The notes under the pieces: model-generated
Database searches by the model: none
Seen by the model: the letters and a program-made list of their open reading frames with translations, nothing else
Told to the model about the DNA's origin: nothing
In this document: piece after piece, positions 16,628 through 25,661 of the stretch
Layout: each line of letters opens with the position of its first letter
Position numbering within the stretch: position 1 is the first letter of the stretch
NCBI GenBank assembly: GCA_031422315.1
Contig: JANOQN010000036.1
Coordinates: 1 to 64,000 of the forward strand
From: JANNYA01 sp031422315
GTDB taxonomy: Bacteria; Pseudomonadota; Gammaproteobacteria; Xanthomonadales; SZUA-5
Direction of reading: 5' to 3'
Length of the DNA stretch: 64,000 bases
Translations under genes and position numbers: made by a program

Positions 16628-18865
16628 ATGAAAACGAACAAGCAATCTCAAATTGAAGGAACAAGCAAGCTCAATTCCTGCTTTCGCAAATTGACCTTTG
16701 CCATTATGGCCTGTTGCATGGCAGGCGCGGTAGCCGCTGGGCCACTGCCCGTTGATAATTTGGCTACTAGCCCGCAAAGCGCTGAGGCAAACCAGAACTA
16801 TCTTGCACTGCGCGCTTTGGCGCAGGCCAATGGCAGCGTGCGCGTCGACTTACTTTTCCAACTGCCGGCGGCGGTAAATGCGCTGAACACAGCGGCAGAT
16901 ATGCAGGCCCGGGAAGCAGCGGTTTTGGCCGAAGTAGCTAGTTTCCAAAGCCGCTATGCGGCAAGCATTGTTGGCACAATTGCGCATGCCAGCCTAACGC
17001 CGATGATTCAAGCCGACATTAGCGCGGCGGGTATTGATCAATTGCGAACTGACCCGGCAATTCAGTGGTTTTCCAAGCAGGGCGTCTACACGCCATTGTT
17101 GAATGAGGTAAATAACGTTTTGCAAACCAGTTCCTTACCGCTGATGGGCGACGTTAGCGGCAATTCAAACGCTACCATTGCGATCATTGACAGCGGCGTG
17201 GATGTCAATCATCCAGAGTTTTCAGGAAGGGTGTTGGCTGGCGCTTGCTACAGCACCTCGACCGGAAATTTTGTGGGCGGTTCGAACCCTCTGCCGTCTT
17301 TATGCCTTGGTCGCCCAGAAACAGGGATACAAAGCGCATTGCCTTGCGAAAGTTCGAACTCATTGCTTGCTAGAGCTGTTGAAAATTGTGGTCACGGAAC
17401 TCACGTTGCGGGCGTTGCGGCGGGCAGAGTTCCAAACCTCGCACGCTCGGGAATTGCGCCTGCAGCTAGGCTGATTGCTTTTCAAACCAAATCACTCCAA
17501 CCAACGGGTAGACCTGCCAGACCCTACGTTTCAGTCCACAATTCAGTAGATGTCGTAAAAGCGTTCGACGAAGTATTGCTGCAACGGCCGACAGTCGCCC
17601 CCCGAAAAGTGGTTGCGATCAATATGAGCTTTGGTACTGCAATCATAAATGACCTGTTTAAACCATGGACGTTGGAACGATGCCAGCGTTATGACGATGC
17701 GATTGAAAGGGCCATAGCTTCTGTTCGAAATCAAGGCATTGCGGTGGTGGTATCAGCTGGCAATGATATTGAAGTAGAAGAAAAGGATGGCAGTATCACG
17801 CGCGTCGACTTTGGTATGGCCTATCCAGCCTGCTCGCCGCTAGTCACCTCTGTTGCTGCCACCAGCAAATCCAGTACGTTGGTAGGCTACTCGGTGTATG
17901 GATTTCATCCGACCCTTGGTTTGAATGACATCGGCACCAAAATCGCCAGCATTGCAGCCCCAGGTGGTAACGACGTACCGAACGGGCTAATCTTGCCGAC
18001 GATAGGCTGCACCGATCAGCAATCCGGACTTGGGCCGGTTTGCTCAGCACAGCGTAGCGCCGCTAGAGAACAGCGATCAGGTACATCCATGAGCGCACCC
18101 GCAGTTGCAGCGCTAATCGCACGATTAGTGGATCGCTTCCCAAGCTTGACTGGGGTGCAAGCTGCCGATTTATTGGTCAGCTCTGGCACGCCATTGGTGG
18201 TCAACGCGCAGGTTAGCTTGCCGAAGGCAGCGCCGGTTGCTGCATTTCGATTAGCTACGCTTCCGCGCGACATTAGCGCCGCAACACCCTCGTGCGGCAT
18301 CGCCAATCTAAACTGGCTTGCACCGTTTGCACAGCCAGGCTCGAGCTATCACTTACGGTTTGCCAATAGCCCGGCACTGCCGTCAGGTGATGGGCAATTC
18401 TTAGGTAACGTCAATAGCTTTCAACTGACCGGTCTAACCGGACCATTAGTGTTCCAGCTTCGTACGCAAAACGGCACCGAATTTGGGGAATGGAGTGATT
18501 CGGTTTCGGCGACTCCCACGCCTTGCGCACCCAACGCAGTTGCCAGCTTCCGAAGCGCCGACGGCGATGTGCCACCGGGAACCAATGGCTGCTTTGCAGG
18601 TATGCGCTGGAGCGCCAATACGCTACCGGCGTTCACACGCTATCAGTTGGAAGAAGTTTGCTCTGGCGGTGTGCCAACTTCACTGGTTGATATTGCGCCG
18701 AACTCTATGTTTTTTAGAACGCACTCAGGCCCTATTGGCGCCTGTGATATCACTAAGCCAAATCAATATCGAATTCAGGCCTGTAACGTAAACGACTGCG
18801 GCCCCTGGAGCGCGGCAATTTCACATTTGCCGTCGAATATTCGTTGCGAGTTTAGCCCTGAGTAG
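16628..18865 (+). CDS. Secreted subtilisin-like serine protease (S8 family)
   Basis: The 745-residue protein has a signal peptide ending near AVAAGP, a propeptide-like region to about residue 160, then the S8 domain. The catalytic triad is visible: Asp188 in IAIIDSGVD, His256 in GHGTHVAG and Ser487 in SGTSMSAPA. Two insertions rich in Cys lie around residues 205-245 and 455-475. Residues after about 545 form fibronectin III/Ig-like domains with several Cys and no obvious C-terminal anchor. The ATG at 16628 is favoured; TTG six bases earlier also fits. It diverges from the IPTL-tailed pair, which suggests, without proof, a shared extracellular role. Confidence 0.9.
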   Translation: MKTNKQSQIEGTSKLNSCFRKLTFAIMACCMAGAVAAGPLPVDNLATSPQSAEANQNYLALRALAQANGSVRVDLLFQLPAAVNALNTAADMQAREAAVLAEVASFQSRYAASIVGTIAHASLTPMIQADISAAGIDQLRTDPAIQWFSKQGVYTPLLNEVNNVLQTSSLPLMGDVSGNSNATIAIIDSGVDVNHPEFSGRVLAGACYSTSTGNFVGGSNPLPSLCLGRPETGIQSALPCESSNSLLARAVENCGHGTHVAGVAAGRVPNLARSGIAPAARLIAFQTKSLQPTGRPARPYVSVHNSVDVVKAFDEVLLQRPTVAPRKVVAINMSFGTAIINDLFKPWTLERCQRYDDAIERAIASVRNQGIAVVVSAGNDIEVEEKDGSITRVDFGMAYPACSPLVTSVAATSKSSTLVGYSVYGFHPTLGLNDIGTKIASIAAPGGNDVPNGLILPTIGCTDQQSGLGPVCSAQRSAAREQRSGTSMSAPAVAALIARLVDRFPSLTGVQAADLLVSSGTPLVVNAQVSLPKAAPVAAFRLATLPRDISAATPSCGIANLNWLAPFAQPGSSYHLRFANSPALPSGDGQFLGNVNSFQLTGLTGPLVFQLRTQNGTEFGEWSDSVSATPTPCAPNAVASFRSADGDVPPGTNGCFAGMRWSANTLPAFTRYQLEEVCSGGVPTSLVDIAPNSMFFRTHSGPIGACDITKPNQYRIQACNVNDCGPWSAAISHLPSNIRCEFSPE

Positions 18866-18898
18866 TGAAAGGCAACGCGTGTTAAGTTAAGGAGGTTC

Positions 18899-18927
18899 AA
18901 GGGGCTTGCCCAACGGCGAGCCCCTTT
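18899..18927 (+). terminator. Intrinsic terminator of the subtilase gene
   Basis: AAGGGGCT pairs with AGCCCCTT around a GC-rich loop, followed by TCGCATAAAT. It lies 33 bp past the stop codon and faces the convergent yoaA gene. Confidence 0.7.
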
Positions 18928-18964
18928 CGCATAAATGCATTACCCGCAACATCAATGCGCCCGC

Positions 18965-20884
18965 TTACCCAGCAAACCTGCTGCTGCAAAAAAACGCCTG
19001 CACACTCTCAATTTGATCACTTTGCGGCATATTCGGCAAACTTTTGAGAAAGGTTTTCCCGTAAGCCTTGGTTTTCAAACGCGGATCGCACAGCACCAGC
19101 ACGCCTCGATCGTTTACCGTGCGTATTAGCCGCCCCACGCCCTGTTTGAGCGCCAACACTGCCGCTGGCAATTGATAGTGTACGAAGGGATTGCCACCGC
19201 GCGAGCGGATTGCTTCTAGCTTGGCTTCCAACACCGGATCACCAATTTGCCCGAACGGCAGCTTGTCGATAATCACTACACTAAGCGCATCGCCCGGAAC
19301 ATCCACGCCTTCCCAAAAGCTGGCTGCGCCTAGCAGCACGCCGTTGCCGGATTTTTGGAATTGCGTCAATAGCTGTGCGCGCGGCGCTTCACCCTGCACG
19401 AATAGCGGAAATTTCGTGCGCGCTTTGAGTTCAATCGCGGCTTCTTTGAGTGCGCGGTGGCTGGTAAACAGCATAAACGCGCGGCCCTTTGAGGCGTGTA
19501 ACACCGGGATTGCGGCGTCCACCACCGCAAGCGTGTAGCCGGGCGCATTGGGCTCCAGCGGCATCGGCGGCAGATAAAGCAGCGTTTGCGTCTGAAAATC
19601 AAACGGGCTGTCGAGCTTGAGCGTGGCGGCATCGAACGCACCGGTTTCGTGCTGAAAATGAGTGAAGCTTTCCCCGACCGCCAGCGTGGCGGAGGTGTAA
19701 ATCCACGCTGCGCCAGTTAGCACGCGAAATTCGGCGAGCGGGCTGGCGATATCCAGCGGCGTGGAGTGCATGACGAACGCGCTGGCGAAAAGCTCATACC
19801 AGCGAACTTCTTCGGTCGATTCCGTGCTGATTTTTTCCATGCGCGCTTCAAGCTCGCCGGCGCGCTCAGCGCAGGATTTCAGTCCATCGCTGCGCTCGGC
19901 CTGGGTATTTAAGGCTTCGTGCAGCTCGGCAAGCTTATCAAGCAGCGCATTGAAGGCTTCCAACACTTCAGGCTCGACCAGCACTGGCGCCAGCGGCGCT
20001 TTCGCAGCGTACGGCGTGAAGGCGATGCGCAAATCTTTGGCTACCCGTTCGAGCGCCATCGCCGGTTCGCGCAGCGTATCGAGCGCGCCGGGCTGGCTGG
20101 CGCACTCGCTGATGCTATCGCGCGCAAGCTCCAGCAGCTGGCGCATGCCCACACTGGTCGAGAAAAAGCTGCTGGCCGACTCGGCGATCTGATGTGCTTC
20201 ATCCAGTATATAAACCTGCGCGCCGGGCAATACTTCACCAAAGCCTTCACGCTTAACCGCCATATCGGAAAACAGCAAATGATGATTCACCACCACCAAA
20301 TCCGCCGACTGCGCCCGCCGACGCGCCTTGACTACATGACAGTCATCCCAGAACGAACATTCAGTACCTAAGCAATTTTCTGCATTGGAAGTCACCAGTG
20401 GCCATATCTGCGCATCTTCACTCAAGCCAGGTATTTCTGCGCGATCACCGGATTTACTTTTCGGTGCCCATTCGCGCACGCGTGCCAGCTGCTGCACCAG
20501 CTCCAGATTAGCGAGCCGGCCTTCCTTGACCGTTCGATCTAGCCGATGTAGGCAAATGTAGTTCGCCCGGCCTTTCAGCAAAGCTACCTTGACATCGTTA
20601 AGTTCCAAAGCTTTTCGCAGCCGGGGTAAATCACGATGAAACAGCTGATCTTGCAGCGTTTTCGTACCGGTTGAAACAATCACTTTTTTACCTGAGCGTA
20701 AGCTTGGTGCTAGATACGCGTAAGTTTTGCCGGTGCCGGTGCCCGCTTCGGCTATCAGCTGCGATTTCTCATCAATCGCCCGCTCAATAGCTTGAGCAAG
20801 CTCCTGCTGCGCCACGCGCGGCTTGAAGCCTTCAAGCTCCTGCGCGAGCGGGCCATGCTCGCCCAGCAGCTCAAACGCGCGCAT
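18965..20884 (-). CDS. yoaA: ATP-dependent DNA helicase, DinG/YoaA (XPD-like) family
   Basis: A superfamily 2 iron-sulfur helicase that unwinds DNA 5'-3'; YoaA acts in repair of stalled replication. The 639-residue product has Walker A EAGTGTGKT at 46-54, GTKTLQDQLF, four Fe-S cysteines (one in NYICLHR, then CLGTECSFWDDC), NHHLLFSD, the DEAH box LDEAHQIAE, GAASFWEGVDVPG and a late GVGRLIRT motif. The ATG at 20884 overlaps the end of murU by 14 nt; earlier in-frame codons lie inside murU and lack support. It closes the amgK-murU-yoaA cluster. Confidence 0.9.
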   Translation of the reverse strand: MRAFELLGEHGPLAQELEGFKPRVAQQELAQAIERAIDEKSQLIAEAGTGTGKTYAYLAPSLRSGKKVIVSTGTKTLQDQLFHRDLPRLRKALELNDVKVALLKGRANYICLHRLDRTVKEGRLANLELVQQLARVREWAPKSKSGDRAEIPGLSEDAQIWPLVTSNAENCLGTECSFWDDCHVVKARRRAQSADLVVVNHHLLFSDMAVKREGFGEVLPGAQVYILDEAHQIAESASSFFSTSVGMRQLLELARDSISECASQPGALDTLREPAMALERVAKDLRIAFTPYAAKAPLAPVLVEPEVLEAFNALLDKLAELHEALNTQAERSDGLKSCAERAGELEARMEKISTESTEEVRWYELFASAFVMHSTPLDIASPLAEFRVLTGAAWIYTSATLAVGESFTHFQHETGAFDAATLKLDSPFDFQTQTLLYLPPMPLEPNAPGYTLAVVDAAIPVLHASKGRAFMLFTSHRALKEAAIELKARTKFPLFVQGEAPRAQLLTQFQKSGNGVLLGAASFWEGVDVPGDALSVVIIDKLPFGQIGDPVLEAKLEAIRSRGGNPFVHYQLPAAVLALKQGVGRLIRTVNDRGVLVLCDPRLKTKAYGKTFLKSLPNMPQSDQIESVQAFFCSSRFAG

Positions 20885-21542
20885 TGAGCTCCGCCAAGCG
20901 TTCGGGCGTGCCGACATCAAGCCATTCGCCCTGATAGTGTTCGCCACGCACATCGCCAAAGCTCATGGCTTCGCGCAAAATCGGTGCTAATCGATAGCGC
21001 CCGGCCGGTAAATCAGCAAACAGCGCAGGGCTGAAAACGCCGATGCCCGAATAGGTCAGCTTTGCCGGCCCACACGTTTTGCAGCGGCCATTGACCAGCG
21101 CAAAATCGCCTTCTAAATGGTGCGCTGGATTGTCCACCAGCACCAAATGCGCCTGTTGACTTGCTTGCAAATTTGGCAGCGTCGCGTAATCGTAATCAGT
21201 CCACAAATCGCCATTCGTCAAAATAAAAGGTTTGTCGCCTAACAAATGTAATGCATGACAAATGCCTCCTCCGGTTTCCAGGGCCACGGCACCTTCATCC
21301 GAATACACGATATCCAAACCAAACTGCGAACCGTTTCCCAGCGCAGCAACAATCAAATCCGCCAAGTACGACACGTTAATCACCACGCGTTCAATACCGG
21401 CTGCTTTGAGCTTTTGCAGCTGGCGCGCGATCAATGATACGCCGCGCACTTCGAGCAGCGGCTTTGGACGGGTAAGCGTAAGTGGGCGCATACGCTCGCC
21501 CACGCCGGCGGCGAAAATCATCGCGGTTTTGAGTGATGTCAT
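20871..21542 (-). CDS. murU: N-acetylmuramate-1-phosphate uridylyltransferase
   Basis: MurU turns MurNAc-1-phosphate into UDP-MurNAc, a recycling route that bypasses the fosfomycin-sensitive MurA step. The 223-residue product shows MIFAAGVGERMRPLT (nucleotide binding), PKPLLEVRG, NVSYLAD, ETGGGI, TNGDLW and a C-terminal GEWLDVGTPERL. The start at 21542 forms an ATGA overlap with amgK, whose product supplies its substrate; the adjacency is the known amgK-murU pair. Confidence 0.9.
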   Translation of the reverse strand: MTSLKTAMIFAAGVGERMRPLTLTRPKPLLEVRGVSLIARQLQKLKAAGIERVVINVSYLADLIVAALGNGSQFGLDIVYSDEGAVALETGGGICHALHLLGDKPFILTNGDLWTDYDYATLPNLQASQQAHLVLVDNPAHHLEGDFALVNGRCKTCGPAKLTYSGIGVFSPALFADLPAGRYRLAPILREAMSFGDVRGEHYQGEWLDVGTPERLAELNARV

Positions 21543-22576
21543 GACAGCATCAAATCGCGCGGCGCGGCAATCTCTCGCGCGCTGGAAACTTCGCTCAGCC
21601 ATTTCGCAAACGGCTGTAAATCCGGGTAGGCCTGGCACACATTAATCGTGTAGCGCAGCACCAGTGGCAAGTCGGCTAAGTAGCGGGATTTGCCGTCACG
21701 ATAGTTTAGTCGCGCAAAAATACCCAGCACCTTCAAATGCCGCTGCACGCCCATCCAATCGAACTGCTGAGCAAACTGCGCCGCCGGCAGCTTGACGCCG
21801 AGCGATTGCTCGCTTTGCAGCCGAAAGCACTCACGCCAGCGTTCCACATCGTGCGTTGGCCATTCGATGTAGCAATCGCGTAGTAGCGACACTGCATCGT
21901 ACGTCACCGGGCCGATTACGGCGTCTTGAAAGTCAATCACACCAAGCCTAGAACCAGGCGCAGAAGTATCTAGCATCAAATTGCGCGAATGAAAATCACG
22001 ATGCACAAAACACTGCGGTTGATCGAGCGCGCTGGCAATCAGCAGTGCGCGCGTGTGCCGCCACATGGGCGATATCGCTTGCGCACTAGGCATGCCCAAA
22101 TGCCGCTGCAAAAACCACTCGGGAAATAGATCCAGTTCGGTGCCTAATCGACTGATATCGTAACTGGGCAAGCCGTGCGCCAGCACTTTTTGCATGTGAA
22201 TGACTTCACCGAGCGCAGCGGTGTAGTGCTTGTCCACGCTGGCAGAATTTAGCGCTGGCAATAACAGGTGAGAACCAAAATCAGGCAGCAACAAGAAGCC
22301 TTGCGCAGCGTCAAATGCCAGCACCTCGGGCGCGCGAATGCCTGCGTTGAGCAAGCGCGCGCTGATGTCAATAAACGGTGCGCAGTCTTCCTTATCGGGC
22401 GGCGCATCCATGACGATCCAGCTTTGCGCACCGTTTTGAGCGGGCTCAGATTGAAAGCGCCAATAGCTGCGGAAGCTTGCATCCGCGCTCGCAACGGATT
22501 GCCTCAGCACCTGACCTAAGTGCGTTTGCGCAAATTTTTGACGCGCCAGCGCGCGCGGGGTAGTCAAATCGCTCAA
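21539..22576 (-). CDS. amgK: N-acetylmuramate/N-acetylglucosamine anomeric kinase
   Basis: AmgK phosphorylates MurNAc or GlcNAc at C1 during cell-wall recycling. The 345-residue product belongs to the aminoglycoside phosphotransferase/choline kinase fold: FVHRDFHSRNLML is the catalytic loop and GVIDFQDAVIGP the Mg-binding loop. The C-terminus overlaps murU by ATGA. The start used here is TTG at 22576; the ribosome-binding site is weak, so the exact start is uncertain. Genes order amgK-murU-yoaA, transcribed together. Confidence 0.9.
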   Translation of the reverse strand: MSDLTTPRALARQKFAQTHLGQVLRQSVASADASFRSYWRFQSEPAQNGAQSWIVMDAPPDKEDCAPFIDISARLLNAGIRAPEVLAFDAAQGFLLLPDFGSHLLLPALNSASVDKHYTAALGEVIHMQKVLAHGLPSYDISRLGTELDLFPEWFLQRHLGMPSAQAISPMWRHTRALLIASALDQPQCFVHRDFHSRNLMLDTSAPGSRLGVIDFQDAVIGPVTYDAVSLLRDCYIEWPTHDVERWRECFRLQSEQSLGVKLPAAQFAQQFDWMGVQRHLKVLGIFARLNYRDGKSRYLADLPLVLRYTINVCQAYPDLQPFAKWLSEVSSAREIAAPRDLMLS

Positions 22577-22920
22577 GTAGTTCGCCCGTGGGGCTAAGTT
22601 AAATCCAGCCAGAGTTTAACCTGACAACTTAGATTGTGGTGCGCGGCTAGATGAGCAGGTAGCGTCCATTCGGTTTTTTCGCAAGCGAGTCAACGATATG
22701 ACTGAGCAGTCCGTGCCGAATACAATTTAGCTGTCTAGATGCCGAATTCAATTGGTCGGACAAATGCCGTATCCAAGTCAAACCCCAAAATCTGGGGTTC
22801 TGAACGCAGAATATCCATTCTGGGACGCAACGCTGCGTGCGGCGCCCTACAAAGCATTACAATCGCGCCCGCCGGACAGAATTTAATGTCCGCTCCACTT
22901 CTAGCAACGGATCTAAACCC
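22577..22920. promoter_or_regulatory. Divergent intergenic region between amgK and the CsgG-like gene
   Basis: This 344-bp gap should hold promoters for both directions. It contains two small hairpins: CCCCA-aaat-CTGGGG around 22783-22798 and CAGAAT-atcc-ATTCTG at 22807-22822, both in the leader of the CsgG-like gene. No RNA gene or repeat family is recognisable. Confidence 0.4.
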
Positions 22921-23637
22921 ATGAAAAAACAACTCATTTTTGCCGCACTTGCGCTTGCTTGCGGCGCACCTTTTGCCAACGCTGCAAAAAATGCTGGACC
23001 AACGATTGCGGTGTTGGAATTTCGCAATGATTCGGGCGCAGCCTGGTGGCGCGGCGGCGTGGGCTGGGAATTGGCTGGCATGCTGAGCAACGAATTGGCA
23101 TCCACGAAAGCCTTTCGAGTGCTGGACCGCACCAAAACCGAAAAAGTATTAGAAGAACAGAATTTCGCCGCATCCGGCCGCGTATCTGGCCCGCAAGGCG
23201 CGAAAATGGGCAAAATGCTCGGCGCGCAATATTTGATTACTGGCACCGTTAGCTCGTACGAAGAAGATGTGTCCAACACCGGCGGCGGCATCAGCTTCGG
23301 TGGCGTATCGGTTGGCGGTAAAAGCGAAAGCGCTTACATGGCAATCGACATGCAAGTCATCAACGCCACCACCGGCGAAATCGAATTCACCCGCTCCATT
23401 GAAGGCCGCAGCAAAGGCGGCGGAATGAGCCTTGGCCTGTATCGTGGCGGTTTCGGCGGTAATTTGTCGAGCGAAAACAAAACTCCAGCCGGGAAAGCCA
23501 TTCGCGCTACGCTGGTTGAAGCGTCCGACTACTTAGAGTGCGCGATGGTCACGAAATCCAGCCGCTGCTTGAACGCGTTCGAAGCGAAAGAACAAAAACG
23601 CCGAGATTCCTCAAAAGGCGCACTTGATCTCGATTGA
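22921..23637 (+). CDS. CsgG-family secreted protein
   Basis: The 238-residue product begins with a signal peptide (MKKQLIFAALALACGAPFAN) and continues with the CsgG/FlgO-type fold: TIAVLEFRNDSG, ELAGMLSNELASTKAFRVLDR, KMGKMLGAQYLITGTVSSYEE, and a Gly/Ser-rich hairpin (about residues 120-140) that forms the pore in curli CsgG. There is no lipobox Cys and no other curli gene nearby, so it need not be a secretion channel. It may instead be a periplasmic member of the family. The start was set by the signal peptide; the upstream extension of the frame lacks support. Confidence 0.75.
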   Translation: MKKQLIFAALALACGAPFANAAKNAGPTIAVLEFRNDSGAAWWRGGVGWELAGMLSNELASTKAFRVLDRTKTEKVLEEQNFAASGRVSGPQGAKMGKMLGAQYLITGTVSSYEEDVSNTGGGISFGGVSVGGKSESAYMAIDMQVINATTGEIEFTRSIEGRSKGGGMSLGLYRGGFGGNLSSENKTPAGKAIRATLVEASDYLECAMVTKSSRCLNAFEAKEQKRRDSSKGALDLD

Positions 23638-23661
23638 TCGATTGCTAATCTGAAAACTTAG

Positions 23662-23695
23662 AAACGCCCTGATGATTTTATTGGGGCGTTTTTTT
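23662..23695 (+). terminator. Intrinsic terminator of the CsgG-like gene
   Basis: AAACGCCC pairs with GGGGCGTTT across a 12-nt loop and is followed by a run of seven T (23689-23695). Confidence 0.9.
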
Positions 23696-23904
23696 GTCAG
23701 GTCAAAAGACGCTGATGCCACTCATGTGCGCATAGCGGCATAGATCACCGCTTTGGCCTGCGCGGGAGGTTGTCATGACAAGCTACTCGCAAAATCAGCA
23801 GCGGATTCGGCTGAAACAGCGTTATCAATGCGCGCGTGTTTGATTGAATGCCCCAGCACCTCCGCAATCCGCTAAAATCCAAATTCAACGAATTGGGATT
23901 ACCT

Positions 23905-24795
23905 ATGCACACCGAATGGAGCTGGCCTGAGGGCAAGCGATTGGCGCTGTCAATCGTCGTCAATGTTGAAGAGGGCTCAGAACTTAGCATTAAAGAAGGC
24001 GACAAAGGCCCTGAGCCAGTTGATGAGCTGGGCGTAGTGGTGAAAGCACCAATTCGCAATTACGGTAATGAGTCGAACTATCGCTACGGCATTCAAGCAG
24101 GGTTTCCGCGCATTGCCGCGCAGCTGGAGGATTTTGGCGTCAAGGCTACCTTTACTGCGGCCGCCTTAGCGCTGGAACGCGCGCCGCATATCGCTCGCTA
24201 TATCGCCGACTTCGGGCATGAAGTGTGCTGCCACGGTTGGCGCTGGGTGCATCAGTTCAAGCTGGATCAAGCTGCAGAGCGCGAATTTATTCGTAAAGGC
24301 GTCGAGAGTATTGCGCGCAGCGTTGGGGTTCGGCCTTACGGCTGGCTATCGCGTTATTTGCACACAGCTGATACGCGTGCGCTGCTGGCTGAAGCCGGGT
24401 TTTTCTACCACATGGATGATTATTCTGACGACGTGCCATATTGGGACCAAGTGCAGCTAGCGGATAAAAGCTGGCGCAATATTGTCGTGCTGCCCTATGC
24501 GCTCGATAGCAACGATATGAAGTTTTGGACCGCGCCCAGCCTAACCGCCGACGCGTGGCTGCAATATGCGATTGACACTTTTGATGTGCTGCGTGAAGAG
24601 TCTGAGCAAACCGCGAAAATGATGTCGCTCGGACTGCATCTGCGCATTATTGGCAGGCCCGGGCGCATCGGCGCGCTTCGGCAATTTTTGCAATATGTCA
24701 GCACACATGATGACGTGTGGATTACCACGCGCTTGAATATTGCCAAGCATTTTAGTGAGGTGATTCCCGCGCCTGCATTGCCGGGTGCGCCATGA
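23905..24795 (+). CDS. Polysaccharide deacetylase (carbohydrate esterase 4) family protein
   Basis: The 296-residue protein has the NodB-type fold seen in allantoinase-like (PuuE) members: LALSIVVNVEEGSE, PRIAAQLEDFGVKATF, a GHEVCCHGWRW metal-binding block and a GWLSRYLHTADT segment. The substrate could be a cyclic amide rather than a sugar polymer. The ATG at 23905 is preferred because GGGA lies 7 nt before it; an ATG 57 nt earlier lacks one. Its stop overlaps the next gene's start by ATGA, so it heads a three-gene operon with a CitE-like lyase. Confidence 0.8.
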   Translation: MHTEWSWPEGKRLALSIVVNVEEGSELSIKEGDKGPEPVDELGVVVKAPIRNYGNESNYRYGIQAGFPRIAAQLEDFGVKATFTAAALALERAPHIARYIADFGHEVCCHGWRWVHQFKLDQAAEREFIRKGVESIARSVGVRPYGWLSRYLHTADTRALLAEAGFFYHMDDYSDDVPYWDQVQLADKSWRNIVVLPYALDSNDMKFWTAPSLTADAWLQYAIDTFDVLREESEQTAKMMSLGLHLRIIGRPGRIGALRQFLQYVSTHDDVWITTRLNIAKHFSEVIPAPALPGAP

Positions 24796-25661
24796 TAAGC
24801 AACGCGCACGTAACCACGCTCACAACGCCCCGGCGCTGCCTGCTGTTCGTGCCGGGCAGCCGGCCGGAGCGCTTCGCCAAAGCGGTGGCGACCGGCGCCG
24901 ATATGGTGTGCATTGACTTGGAAGATGCGGTTGGGCCCGCCGATAAAGCCAGCGCGCGTGCGCAGGCGCTAGCGTTTGCAACGCAGCAGCACAGTTGCGA
25001 ATTAGTGCTGCGTATCAACAGTCTGCGTACGCTTGACGGGCTGCAAGACTTAGCGGCCATTGCGAGCGCAAAAACACCGCCGAGTTTAGTCATGCTGGCA
25101 AAAGTCAGCAGCGCAAGTGAAGTTGAAATAGCCGCTGAGGTGCTGGCGGGCAAATCCGTCAGGCTCATCGCGCTAATTGAAACCGCGCTCGGCATTGAGC
25201 GCGCGTTCGAAATTGCGAAAGCGCCGAAGCTTGCAATGCTCATGCTAGGCGGCGCAGATTTATCAGCCGAATCAGGCGCTTTGATGAACTTTGCCAGCTT
25301 GCAATATGCGCGGAGCCGCATTGCCAGCGCGGCAGCCTCAGCCGGCTTGGGCTGTATTGACGTGCCGTTTTTAGATGTGGCTGACGCGCCCGGTTTAGTC
25401 CTAGAAACCAAGACCGTTGCCGATTTGGGTATACGCTGTAAAAGTGCGATTCACCCGAGTCAAGTCGGCCCAATTCAAGCGGCACTGATGCCAAGTTCTG
25501 CAGAAATTGCAGCCGCTCAGCGCGTGTTGGCAGCGTTTGCGAATAGCGCACACGCTGCGGTGTTGGTCGACAACAAACTAGTGGATCGGCCGATACTGTT
25601 GGCAGCTGAGCGCACCCTAGCACGAAGCTTGGCGCGCGCTGATTTGGCAGAGCGCGCATGA
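24792..25661 (+). CDS. HpcH/HpaI aldolase family, CitE-like (acyl-CoA lyase/thioesterase)
   Basis: The 289-residue TIM-barrel protein shows the CitE hallmarks: RCLLFVPGSRPERFAKA, CIDLEDAVGPADK (Mg-binding), VLRINS, LIALIETALGIE, MLGGADLSAESG and KSAIHPSQVG. Stand-alone CitE-like proteins act on malyl-CoA, citramalyl-CoA or similar acyl-CoAs. The true substrate here is unknown, because no citrate lyase alpha or gamma subunits are present. It overlaps both neighbours by 4 nt. Confidence 0.85.
   Translation: MISNAHVTTLTTPRRCLLFVPGSRPERFAKAVATGADMVCIDLEDAVGPADKASARAQALAFATQQHSCELVLRINSLRTLDGLQDLAAIASAKTPPSLVMLAKVSSASEVEIAAEVLAGKSVRLIALIETALGIERAFEIAKAPKLAMLMLGGADLSAESGALMNFASLQYARSRIASAAASAGLGCIDVPFLDVADAPGLVLETKTVADLGIRCKSAIHPSQVGPIQAALMPSSAEIAAAQRVLAAFANSAHAAVLVDNKLVDRPILLAAERTLARSLARADLAERA

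Noticed and set aside
17280..17300. tRNA-like T-loop sequence GGTTCGAACC
   Set aside because: It lies inside the subtilase coding sequence and lacks acceptor and anticodon arms. I found no tRNA gene in the window besides tmRNA.
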